Below, piece after piece: positions 51,406-60,124 of a DNA stretch of 64,000 nt. The DNA comes from CAZJKE01 sp964546585. GTDB taxonomy: Bacteria; Planctomycetota; Phycisphaerae; Phycisphaerales; SM1A02. The notes beneath the pieces are model-generated. The model made no database searches. It saw only the letters and a list, made by a program, of their open reading frames with translations, and was not told the DNA's origin. The stretch lies in contig CAZJKE010000008.1 in the NCBI GenBank assembly GCA_964546585.1, positions 9,635-73,634 on the forward strand. The letters are read 5' to 3'. Made by a program: the position numbers and the translations under genes. Within the stretch, counting starts at the first letter, position 1. Every line of letters starts with the position of its first letter.

Positions 51406-52557
51406 TCAGAGTCGAGCGTGTTCTTCCTTTGCAAGGGCTCTGATTTTCGCCGGAAGCCGCGGCTCTTCCATGACACCCGCAAGGCCGCGTTCCATCGCGG
51501 TGCTGGACTGGCGGCTGATGACCACATCATGATGCTGCCGCGCCGCCGCAATCGACGCAACATACAAATGACCACCGAGTCGCCGATCTGCTGCGTCTTC
51601 CCCCACCAGCCGCAGAGTCTTGAAGCAGTCCTTGGCCGCACGCAGCACGCCAACATCGTGTGAACCGCAGAAGAGGTCCACCGCCGACGCTGCACCGAGG
51701 TCACGGGCAATGAGATCTGCCCCGAGCAAGCCTTGATCACTCTTTCCCTGCACCGCCCATTCTAATACGGACCGTGCAGCGGCGGCCATGTCAGGCCCGG
51801 ATAACGCTTCCCGAAGCACATGAACCTCCGGATCCACCTGCACTTCACTGATCAGCGTTGTCTCCACCAGATCGCGAAGTTCGCTGACAACCAGCCGCTG
51901 CACCTGCATCAACATGACCGACGCCTGCGCAGCATCGGGAATGTTCCATTGGCTGAGCAGCAAACGGTACGGCTCCGGTGGATGCCCAAGCCAAGCTGGA
52001 CGCAGCACTCTTGCATGAAAGACACCCCAGTGCGGCCCAAGTCGGTCAGCCCGACAGACATCGCGGGCACGACGAATGGCCGACACCACCAGCGACGCAC
52101 CCCACGTCCTCCGAAAAGCATCACGCGGCTCCTGATCCGCGGACAACGAATTGATGAGCGGCAGGATTTGGGATACCCGGCCATGGGCGGCGTCGATTCG
52201 CGGCGACACCATATCCCAACCGTTGTGCATACATCGCTGCAGATGCGCAGGGGCCGACTCCTCCAACAACTCTCGCTGCCGCCCACCGGGCGGTTCTTCA
52301 CCACAGTGAAGACTGCTGCCATCGAGCAACTGTTCGGCCCATGTTGCGGTGGCGGCGAAAGCCTCGGTCGGCGAACACCCTTTCTGCAGGCAAAAGGCAT
52401 ACATCGCGGGCCAGCAATGTCGCACGACCGACATGTCTTCATTGCCGGATGCGCCTGACATGACAGAACCCGCGGCGGCGATGGCACCAGCCCATCGCGT
52501 CGGTCCGTGGGCTGTCAGCCCAGCCTTGTCCGTCGGTGTATTCGCGTTCTCTTCCAT
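51406..52557 (-). CDS. Sigma-70-like orphan protein, function unknown
   Basis: About 383 aa, from the ATG at 52557 (MEENANTPTDK). The stretch MSVVRHCWPAMYAFCLQKGC followed by SPTEAFAATATWAEQLL resembles region 2 of ECF sigma factors of the planctomycete type (tyrosine/glycine/acid positions), but a clear region 4 helix-turn-helix is not visible where expected. A later segment (RLVVSELRDLVETTLI ... PEVHVLREALSG) resembles the C-terminal extension of such proteins. It may be a degenerate or specialised sigma factor. Divergent from ahcY, and 39 bp upstream of atpC. Confidence 0.5.
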   Translation of the reverse strand: MEENANTPTDKAGLTAHGPTRWAGAIAAAGSVMSGASGNEDMSVVRHCWPAMYAFCLQKGCSPTEAFAATATWAEQLLDGSSLHCGEEPPGGRQRELLEESAPAHLQRCMHNGWDMVSPRIDAAHGRVSQILPLINSLSADQEPRDAFRRTWGASLVVSAIRRARDVCRADRLGPHWGVFHARVLRPAWLGHPPEPYRLLLSQWNIPDAAQASVMLMQVQRLVVSELRDLVETTLISEVQVDPEVHVLREALSGPDMAAAARSVLEWAVQGKSDQGLLGADLIARDLGAASAVDLFCGSHDVGVLRAAKDCFKTLRLVGEDAADRRLGGHLYVASIAAARQHHDVVISRQSSTAMERGLAGVMEEPRLPAKIRALAKEEHARL

Positions 52558-52592
52558 CAGATCCGTCCCCGCCGTGCAGTATACTGGGTCGC

Positions 52593-52616
52593 GTTCATCC
52601 AACGATCCGGATGAAC
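52593..52616 (+). promoter_or_regulatory. Leader hairpin before ahcY
   Basis: GTTCATCC and GGATGAAC form a perfect 8-bp stem around an 8-base loop, 40 bp before the ahcY start and just after a TATACT (-10-like, 52580-52585). GGATGAA recurs right after the stem. It does not match the SAH riboswitch consensus, so it is listed only as a possible leader control element. Confidence 0.35.
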
Positions 52617-52655
52617 GGATGAAACACTGCCATGTCTGCCAAGGAGAATCGACCC

Positions 52656-54149
<1,494 letters not shown>

Positions 54150-54172
54150 GCAACTCCAAGAGAGGGCATCAC

Positions 54173-54667
54173 ATGAAGAACATCGAACATCGAATCGAGA
54201 CACTCGAACGACGCTGCCGCCGACAGCAGTTGCTCATCGGCGGTATCGCCCTGACCCTCGCCGGCGCAGTCGGCCTCGGCATGAGTCAGGACAAGCCCAC
54301 GGACTTGGTCGTCAACTCACTGACCATTCTCGATACAAAGGGTACGCCCCGAATGGAAATGGGCGTCGACAAAGATGGATCAGGGCTGTCCTTCAACGAC
54401 GCCGACGGCAACATGCGCATCGCGTTGGGCTGCGGGCCAAACGGTGATGCGGGCATCGCAGTCTTTGACAGCAAGGCCGTACCTCGCATCGCAATGGGCA
54501 CCGACAGGTCGGACGAGGCGGGTCTGGTGCTCTCTAACGCGGAGTTCATCGAGGGTGGCCAACAGGACCATCCAGATCATCCCAAGGGTGATCATCCCGA
54601 TCATCCCAAGGGCGACCACCCGGACCATCCCAGCGGTGACCACCCAAGCGGTGACCATCCCGGCTGA
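54173..54667 (+). CDS. Membrane-anchored protein with beta-repeat domain and His/Asp/Pro-rich tail
   Basis: 164 aa. A short coiled-coil-like N-terminus (KNIEHRIETLERRCRRQQ), one helix (LLIGGIALTLAGAVGLGM), then ~75 residues of strand-turn repeats (LTILDTKGTPRMEMGVDKDG; DADGNMRIALGCGPNGD; SKAVPRIAMGTDRSDEAG). The last ~33 residues are tandem DHPDHPKG and SGDHP units with nine His, a likely metal-binding extracellular tail. It follows ahcY by 23 bp. Function unknown; the repeats make alignment-based naming unreliable. Confidence 0.7.
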   Translation: MKNIEHRIETLERRCRRQQLLIGGIALTLAGAVGLGMSQDKPTDLVVNSLTILDTKGTPRMEMGVDKDGSGLSFNDADGNMRIALGCGPNGDAGIAVFDSKAVPRIAMGTDRSDEAGLVLSNAEFIEGGQQDHPDHPKGDHPDHPKGDHPDHPSGDHPSGDHPG

Positions 54668-54676
54668 TGCCTCGCC

Positions 54677-54733
54677 TCAGCAATCGCCCCAAGCCGCGGT
54701 GAGTTCCAGGAGATCCTGAACATTGACCGCGGC
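54677..54733 (-). pseudogene. Second orphan dockerin-like tail (relic, frameshifted)
   Basis: On the minus strand the sequence encodes AAVNVQDLLELTAAWGDC and a stop, the classic end of a planctomycete dockerin-like tail. The expected Asp-rich part just upstream (LDLDREDGD) is in another frame, so a frameshift has occurred. The region is only ~85 bp before the purF start on the other strand, leaving no room for a gene body. Confidence 0.5.
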
Positions 54734-54818
54734 GCCAATCGCCGTCTTCTCGATCTAGGTCGAGGTGCAGCAAGGGCAACTTCAATCCCCAGAATTGAGC
54801 TAGAATGCCCTTCTTCGC

Positions 54819-56738
54819 ATGGGAGATCGGCTCACCCATGAATGCGGACTGGCCCTCGTCCGCCTCCGTAAACCGCTGCACTACTACCAGGATGTGCACG
54901 GTGATGCGGCATGGGGCCTCCGCAAGACATATCTGCTCATGCAGAAACAGTACAACCGCGGGCAGGACGGCGCCGGCCTCGGTGTTGTCAAGTTCGACAT
55001 GCCCGCTGGCGAGCAGTTCATGCTGCGTGTCCGATCCGACAGGCACAATGCCATTGAGCGCGTCTTCGATGCAATTACATCGGACACGGAAATCCTCGGG
55101 GATTGTCCGGTCACTGCTGACAACGAACAGGCAATGAAATCCCGGTGCGAGTTTCTGGGCGAGGCGTGTCTTGGTCACTTGCGGTACGGAACGCACTCTG
55201 GCAATGCGATGGCCAACTGCCACCCACTTGTTCGCAAAGGCAATGTCGCAAGTCGGAACATCGCGGTGGCTGGTAACTTCAACATGACCAACGCGCCGCA
55301 GCTTTTCCAGCGGCTGTTGGAATTTGGCCTGAACCCCGTAGGCGACAGTGACACGCAGGTCATTCTGGAAAAGATCAGCCACTTCCTTGATCAGGAGCAC
55401 GACCACCTGTCGCGGGCGATGGGTGCAGAATCGCTGCAGGGGTTGGAAGGAAGGTCACTGGCGGAGCGTGTTTCGCAGGACCTCGATGTCGCAAGAGTGT
55501 TGCGGAACGCCGCCCGTTACTTCGACGGAGGATATGTTTTCGCCGGACTGATAGGAAACGGCGACGCCTTCATCTGCCGCGATCCCGCCGGCATTCGACC
55601 GGGCTTCGTACTGGTGACAGATGAGGTTGTGGCGGCGGCGTCGGAACGCGGCGCACTGGCTAATGTCTTTGATACGGATCCGGATGACATTCGGTCGATT
55701 CCCCCCGGCCACGCCATTGTGATCAAACGCGATGGCCGGATCATTGAAGAAGCGATGACGGAGCCAATCCCGATTCGGCAGTGCACATTCGAGCGGATCT
55801 ATTTCAGCCGTGGCAACGATCCGGAGATCTACCACGAGCGAAAGAAACTGGGCGCCAATCTTGCCCCACGGATTCTCAACCTCCTCGGCGATGACATTGA
55901 ACGCGCGATCTTCAGTTACATCCCGAATACTGCGGAAACAGCGTACCTCGGACTGTTGGAGGCCGTTGGCGGCGTGCTACGAAAACGGGCAGCCGATGCC
56001 GTCTGGGACCGCATTCAGGACGGCACTGTCAAAGTTGATGATCTCAAGCAGTTGACAAGTGTCCGGGTGCGGGCCGAACTCATTGCGCACAAAGATCAAC
56101 GACTGCGAACCTTCATCACCCATGATGCGGCCCGGCGTGATCTGGTCGAACACATCTATGACATTACGCGCGGGTTGATCGATGTCGACGACACGCTTGT
56201 CGTTCTCGATGACTCCATCGTCCGCGGAACAACGCTTCGTGAGTCCATTGTCACCACGCTCTCCCGACTGAGCCCGAAGCGGATTGTCGTTGCAAGTTCC
56301 GCTCCACCGATCATGTATCCGGACTGCTACGGCATCGACATGAGTCAACTCGGCCGGTTCATCGCGTTCGAAGCGGCCATTGGGTTGACGCGTGATCGAG
56401 GAAATGAATCCATCCTCGACGATGTCGAGGCACGGTGTCTGGAGCAGGCCGAGTGGGAGCCGCTGCGCATGGTCAACCAGGTCAAGGCTATCTACGACCA
56501 ATTCACCCTTGTGGAACTCTCGGCGAAGATCGCCGAACTGGTCCGGCCGCCGGGCATGGAATGGTCAGGTCGACTGGATGTGGTGTATCAGGATGTCGAT
56601 GGGTTGCGGGCTGCCATGCCCGACTACACGGGCGACTGGTACTTCACCGGCGACTACCCCACCCCTGGCGGCTTTGCCGTACTGAACCGGGCCTATTTGA
56701 ACTGGCGCCGTGGCGAGGCAGCCGCGCGAGCGTATTGA
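54819..56738 (+). CDS. purF: Amidophosphoribosyltransferase-like protein
   Basis: 639-aa class-II glutamine amidotransferase fused to a phosphoribosyltransferase domain. The N-terminal nucleophile is Cys9 (HECGLALVRL) after a short propeptide; CLGHLRYGTHSGNA and NFNMTN belong to the glutaminase. The PRPP loop is LVVLDDSIVRGTTLRES near residue 465. It makes phosphoribosylamine, first step of purine synthesis. At 639 aa it exceeds the ~500 of E. coli PurF, with an insert of ~70 residues (around ERAIFSYIPNTAETAYLGLL) and a C-terminal extension; a second PurF could exist elsewhere. Confidence 0.85.
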   Translation: MGDRLTHECGLALVRLRKPLHYYQDVHGDAAWGLRKTYLLMQKQYNRGQDGAGLGVVKFDMPAGEQFMLRVRSDRHNAIERVFDAITSDTEILGDCPVTADNEQAMKSRCEFLGEACLGHLRYGTHSGNAMANCHPLVRKGNVASRNIAVAGNFNMTNAPQLFQRLLEFGLNPVGDSDTQVILEKISHFLDQEHDHLSRAMGAESLQGLEGRSLAERVSQDLDVARVLRNAARYFDGGYVFAGLIGNGDAFICRDPAGIRPGFVLVTDEVVAAASERGALANVFDTDPDDIRSIPPGHAIVIKRDGRIIEEAMTEPIPIRQCTFERIYFSRGNDPEIYHERKKLGANLAPRILNLLGDDIERAIFSYIPNTAETAYLGLLEAVGGVLRKRAADAVWDRIQDGTVKVDDLKQLTSVRVRAELIAHKDQRLRTFITHDAARRDLVEHIYDITRGLIDVDDTLVVLDDSIVRGTTLRESIVTTLSRLSPKRIVVASSAPPIMYPDCYGIDMSQLGRFIAFEAAIGLTRDRGNESILDDVEARCLEQAEWEPLRMVNQVKAIYDQFTLVELSAKIAELVRPPGMEWSGRLDVVYQDVDGLRAAMPDYTGDWYFTGDYPTPGGFAVLNRAYLNWRRGEAAARAY

Positions 56739-56760
56739 GGGTATCCGGTACCGGACACCC
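56739..56760. repeat. Palindrome between the convergent purF and small-gene stops
   Basis: A 10-bp hairpin with one mismatch: GGGTATCCGG and CCGGACACCC around TA. It occupies the whole gap between the two convergent stops, so it probably terminates both. It resembles the GGTGTC/GACACC motif at 29215. Confidence 0.6.
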
Positions 56761-57014
56761 TAACTGGCGCGGGCAAATCGCCGCTGAGGGAATTGAACCA
56801 AAGGCGGCTCGGCCAATTCCGCTGCCGCGCCAGTCGCAGCATCCCGGATCTCCAGCCGATGAAGAGCGGCGGTCAACTCTGCAGGAGGATTGCCGATTCG
56901 GCGAGCGGTCTCCGCAATCCGCTCCGCGGTGGACCAGAGCCCGTTGCACATTGTCTGGTCCAGCGCTGATGCCAGATCGATGCAAGTCCAATAATCGACT
57001 GTTGTTGCCTTCAT
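56760..57014 (-). CDS. Small protein of unknown function
   Basis: 84 aa from the ATG at 57014 (MKATTVDYWTCIDLASALDQ), mostly helical: two Cys in the first half, a middle segment TAERIAETARRIGNPPAELT, and AAAELAEPPLVQFPQRRF at the end. It lacks a signal or membrane helix. It converges on purF with a palindrome between. The longer open frame upstream overlaps the rpsD leader and is not supported. Could be an orphan; confidence is limited because it is short. Confidence 0.5.
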   Translation of the reverse strand: MKATTVDYWTCIDLASALDQTMCNGLWSTAERIAETARRIGNPPAELTAALHRLEIRDAATGAAAELAEPPLVQFPQRRFARAS

Positions 57015-57148
57015 GGTGCTCGTCCCTCTGCCGGTGCCGCCCAGCCCTATCGGCGGTCCACGTCGACGAACTTGAGGCATGCACCTGCTGCTGCCCCACG
57101 CAACATTGTCAACCTCCGGGTTATCGGACGGATTCTTGGGCGCGAGGC

Positions 57149-57167
57149 TTGACGATTCGGCCGAATC
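57149..57167 (+). promoter_or_regulatory. Perfect palindrome in the rpsD leader region
   Basis: GATTCGG/CCGAATC (57154-57167) is a 14-bp perfect palindrome immediately after TTGACG (57149-57154), ~75 bp before rpsD. It could be a regulator-binding site over a -35 box or part of an S4 autoregulatory leader. No -10 is convincing. The rest of 57015-57240 shows nothing else I can name. Confidence 0.3.
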
Positions 57168-57240
57168 CTGCTCCAATCCGCTGTTCACCACAACGCGGGC
57201 CCCACGGCCCCGGGTTCTTGAGAGGAAATATTTCGCACCC

Positions 57241-57840
57241 ATGGCTCGCTATCTCGGTCCCAAAGTGAAACTCTCCCGTCGCGTCGGCGTGCCGATCGCG
57301 GATATACCCAAGCACACCGCCCGGCGGCAACTCAATCCGCCTGGACCCCACGGTTTCCGTGGGCGACGGCTCCGCGACTATGGCATTCGCCTCGTGGAGA
57401 AACAGAAACTTCGGTACCACTACAGCATTCTTGAAAAGCAATTCCGCCGGTACATCGCCAATGCGAGTCGCAAACGCGGCAACACCGGCGAAGTGCTGCT
57501 GAGTTTGCTTGAAGGCCGGCTCGACAACGTCATTCGGCGTGCCGGGTTCGTGCGGACAATTTGGGCGGCGCGGCAGATGGTGTCTCATGGCCATGTCGTG
57601 GTGAACGGTCGCAAGACCGATCGTCCGAGTTACGCTGTCAAGCCCGGTGATGTCATCACGCTGAAAGATCGGATCCACGATCTTGCGAGGACAAACATGG
57701 AAACACTCGCCGGGCATCTCGTTCCTGCGTGGTTGGAAATGAACCCTGCTGAACTGACCTGCAAAGTTCTTTCAGAACCGACGCCAGATCAGATTCCCTT
57801 CGATGTGAACACGAATCTCATCGTCGAGTTCTATCGCTGA
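57241..57840 (+). CDS. rpsD: 30S ribosomal protein S4
   Basis: 199-aa primary 16S-binding ribosomal protein. N-terminus MARYLGPKVKLSRRVGVPI is close to the usual MARYxGPxxKLxRR; S4 domain signature GEVLLSLLEGRLDNVIRRAG is intact and followed by QMVSHGHVVVNGRKTDRPSY. Here it stands alone, not with rpsK, rpsM and rpoA, which occurs in several lineages. S4 often represses its own operon, which makes the upstream palindrome worth noting. Confidence 0.95.
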   Translation: MARYLGPKVKLSRRVGVPIADIPKHTARRQLNPPGPHGFRGRRLRDYGIRLVEKQKLRYHYSILEKQFRRYIANASRKRGNTGEVLLSLLEGRLDNVIRRAGFVRTIWAARQMVSHGHVVVNGRKTDRPSYAVKPGDVITLKDRIHDLARTNMETLAGHLVPAWLEMNPAELTCKVLSEPTPDQIPFDVNTNLIVEFYR

Positions 57841-57885
57841 TGCAAATGCCGGATTCGCGGCCGGAGGCAGCCCTGCTGTCATGAC

Positions 57886-59757
57886 ATGTTCAAGTTTCTC
57901 CGCAAGTACAGCATCTGGATTCTCGGCGTCGGCGGCTCGCTGCTGTTGATTGCATTTCTTGCGCCAAATGTCATTACAGAATTCGCCCGCCGCGCTGGCT
58001 ACAGCGGCGCAGATCAGGCGACGGTCGGCAAGGATGAGGAATCGATCGGTTTCGCCGAGTGGCAAAAAAATGTGTCCGAGGCGCAGGTCGTGGATCGTCT
58101 TGGGATCACGGTTCCCGGCGTCGGCAAGGTGCAGTCGCCGGAGCACTGGTATCTCTTGTCGCGCGAAGCCGACGCGGCTGGACTTACGCCAGCGCGGCAG
58201 GCCGTCGCAATCGACGACTTGACGCTGCGGAATCTTGCTGGATCCGCCGGCACATCACCTCAACTCATTCTGGACACGCTCGCGCATCTCCAGGGCATCC
58301 AGAGATTGGTCTCCTTGTATCAAGGAAGCAACAGGTTTTCCGATCGGCGACTGCATGCGGCTGCGGATCGCCTGCTGTCCAGCGTCGCGATTGAAACAGT
58401 CGTGATTCCCGCCGCGGTGCCGACCGGAGCACGCGCATGGGCCGACGAGGAATTGCAGGCCCAACTCGATGCTTGGAGTGATGTCGCACCAGGTGATGGT
58501 GATCATGGATTCGGATATCGCCTGCCGGATCGATTCACCGTGGAGTGGATCGAGATTCCCAGGGCCTCCATCGAAGACGCCATCACAAGTAGTGATCGAT
58601 TCTCCTCCCGCCAACAACGCAAGTTCTGGCGACGAAACGAAACCGACCCACGGTTCCCGCCCGTTGAATCGGGCGTGGATGTTCCGCAAATCGTTCAGGA
58701 CGAGTTCCTCGCCGATCTCGTCAACGCAGACCGCGACGCAATCACTCGGAGAGCAGCCGAAAACCTTCGCTTGCCGCGGCGTGGCGTCGATGAAGTTGGT
58801 GGTTTTCTTGTGCTCCCTGACGATTGGGTGGACAAGAAGTTGCCTCTCCCTACGCTCGCCGAGAAGTTGCACGACGAGTTCGGCATCGACACCCCCACCT
58901 ATCACGAGCAGTCGGAGTGGATCGATGTTTCAGATGCCGGATCGATTCCCGCAATCGGCACCGCGGCCACCTCACGACTCGGTGATGTGCCTCAGCAGTT
59001 CGGCAACCTCGTGGCGGCGGCCCAGGAATTCGGCGGCAACGGAATCTTCCCGGTGCAGAGGGCGGTCGCCGGACCGGTTCTGACAGACACCGAGGGCACG
59101 CTCTATATCTTCCGAATCATGGACACCGTCGCATCCGGCGCGCCCCAGAACGTCGCCGTGGTCCGTCACTCGCTCGAGGTGGATCTCAATCGGCTTGCCC
59201 ATTGGGAGGAGTTGAAGCAGTCGCTTGGCGCCATCGAGAGTCATGCGAGAGATGCGGGCTTGCTCCAAGTGGCCATCGATCAAGGGGCGACCGTCAGCCG
59301 CGCCCAGCCGGTCAGCCGCGTGGACACGGGCATTCCGACGATCCTCGGCCCCGATCAACGTCTGCCGCTCATGTCCCAACACATCACCCAGCGGGTGACC
59401 GCCGGACAGGGTATTGACGATCTGTCATCGATTCTCCCCGGTTTGGCGCGGAGTGATCCGGCCGTTATTGCGGCCATCATTGATCGTGCCGGCCACCTGC
59501 CCCTCCAAACTCCCGTTGGGTCACTCTCCGCGGAGGATCGCGTGTTTGTCGTGCTGTCGGAAGAAAACCTCGCCATGATTGTCGTCCGCGTGACCGGCAC
59601 GACCCCGGCGAGTCTCGAAATGGCACGAGCGCTGTCCGGACCGCACGGACCGATTCTTCAGTCGCTGATTACCCTCGATGAACTCGGTGGTCGGGACGCC
59701 GTCGTCGGCGCATTCAATTACGACTCGCTCGCTGAGCGGCACCAGTTCAGTCGTTAA
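57886..59757 (+). CDS. SurA/PpiD-like membrane-anchored foldase
   Basis: 623 aa with one N-terminal helix (IWILGVGGSLLLIAFLAP) and a long periplasmic part. The layout (short cytoplasmic end, anchor, extended SurA_N-like helical region with TLRNLAGSAGTSPQLILDTL, then further alpha/beta parts) resembles PpiD-type foldases. I do not see a clear parvulin active-site signature, so it may be a chaperone without prolyl isomerase activity. It follows rpsD by 45 bp, and its stop overlaps the convergent tRNA-binding gene by 4 bases. Confidence 0.6.
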   Translation: MFKFLRKYSIWILGVGGSLLLIAFLAPNVITEFARRAGYSGADQATVGKDEESIGFAEWQKNVSEAQVVDRLGITVPGVGKVQSPEHWYLLSREADAAGLTPARQAVAIDDLTLRNLAGSAGTSPQLILDTLAHLQGIQRLVSLYQGSNRFSDRRLHAAADRLLSSVAIETVVIPAAVPTGARAWADEELQAQLDAWSDVAPGDGDHGFGYRLPDRFTVEWIEIPRASIEDAITSSDRFSSRQQRKFWRRNETDPRFPPVESGVDVPQIVQDEFLADLVNADRDAITRRAAENLRLPRRGVDEVGGFLVLPDDWVDKKLPLPTLAEKLHDEFGIDTPTYHEQSEWIDVSDAGSIPAIGTAATSRLGDVPQQFGNLVAAAQEFGGNGIFPVQRAVAGPVLTDTEGTLYIFRIMDTVASGAPQNVAVVRHSLEVDLNRLAHWEELKQSLGAIESHARDAGLLQVAIDQGATVSRAQPVSRVDTGIPTILGPDQRLPLMSQHITQRVTAGQGIDDLSSILPGLARSDPAVIAAIIDRAGHLPLQTPVGSLSAEDRVFVVLSEENLAMIVVRVTGTTPASLEMARALSGPHGPILQSLITLDELGGRDAVVGAFNYDSLAERHQFSR

Positions 59758-60113
59758 CTCACCTTTGCACCTGAGGGCATCTGCCGGTCCACACGCAAGA
59801 CCGCTACATCTACAGGTTCATCGTCACCCGGAGAAGTCGCAGCAATCACCATGCCCTCGCTGATCTCACCGCGGATCTTCCGCGATTCAAGATTTGCGAC
59901 GATGACGACCTGTGTTCCCACAAGATCTTCGGGATTGGCGTACCACGCCTTGATCCCCGCGCAGATCTGCCGCCCGTCTTCCGTGCCGTCATCGACCGTC
60001 AGTTTCAGAAGACGGTCGGCATCGGGATGGGCCTCCGCTGCGGTGATCGTCGCAACACGAAGGTCGAGTTTCGCAAAGTCGTCATAGGCAATCGTGGGGA
60101 GGCTGTCTCGCAT
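59754..60113 (-). CDS. tRNA-binding domain protein (CsaA/MetG C-terminal-like)
   Basis: 119-aa stand-alone OB-fold tRNA-binding protein. The signature DFAKLDLRVATITAAEAHPD-ADRLLKL is shared by the C-terminal domain of MetRS, Trbp111 and CsaA, and ESRKIRGEISEGMVIAA supports it. It would bind tRNA non-specifically and may assist charging or act as a chaperone. It lies 11 bp after ileS on the same strand, which fits a translation role. Confidence 0.9.
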   Translation of the reverse strand: MRDSLPTIAYDDFAKLDLRVATITAAEAHPDADRLLKLTVDDGTEDGRQICAGIKAWYANPEDLVGTQVVIVANLESRKIRGEISEGMVIAATSPGDDEPVDVAVLRVDRQMPSGAKVS

Positions 60114-60124
60114 GGTGCGGCAGT

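Noticed and set aside
52593..52655. SAH riboswitch upstream of ahcY
   Set aside because: The conserved SAH-binding core and pseudoknot are not present; only a simple hairpin is visible.
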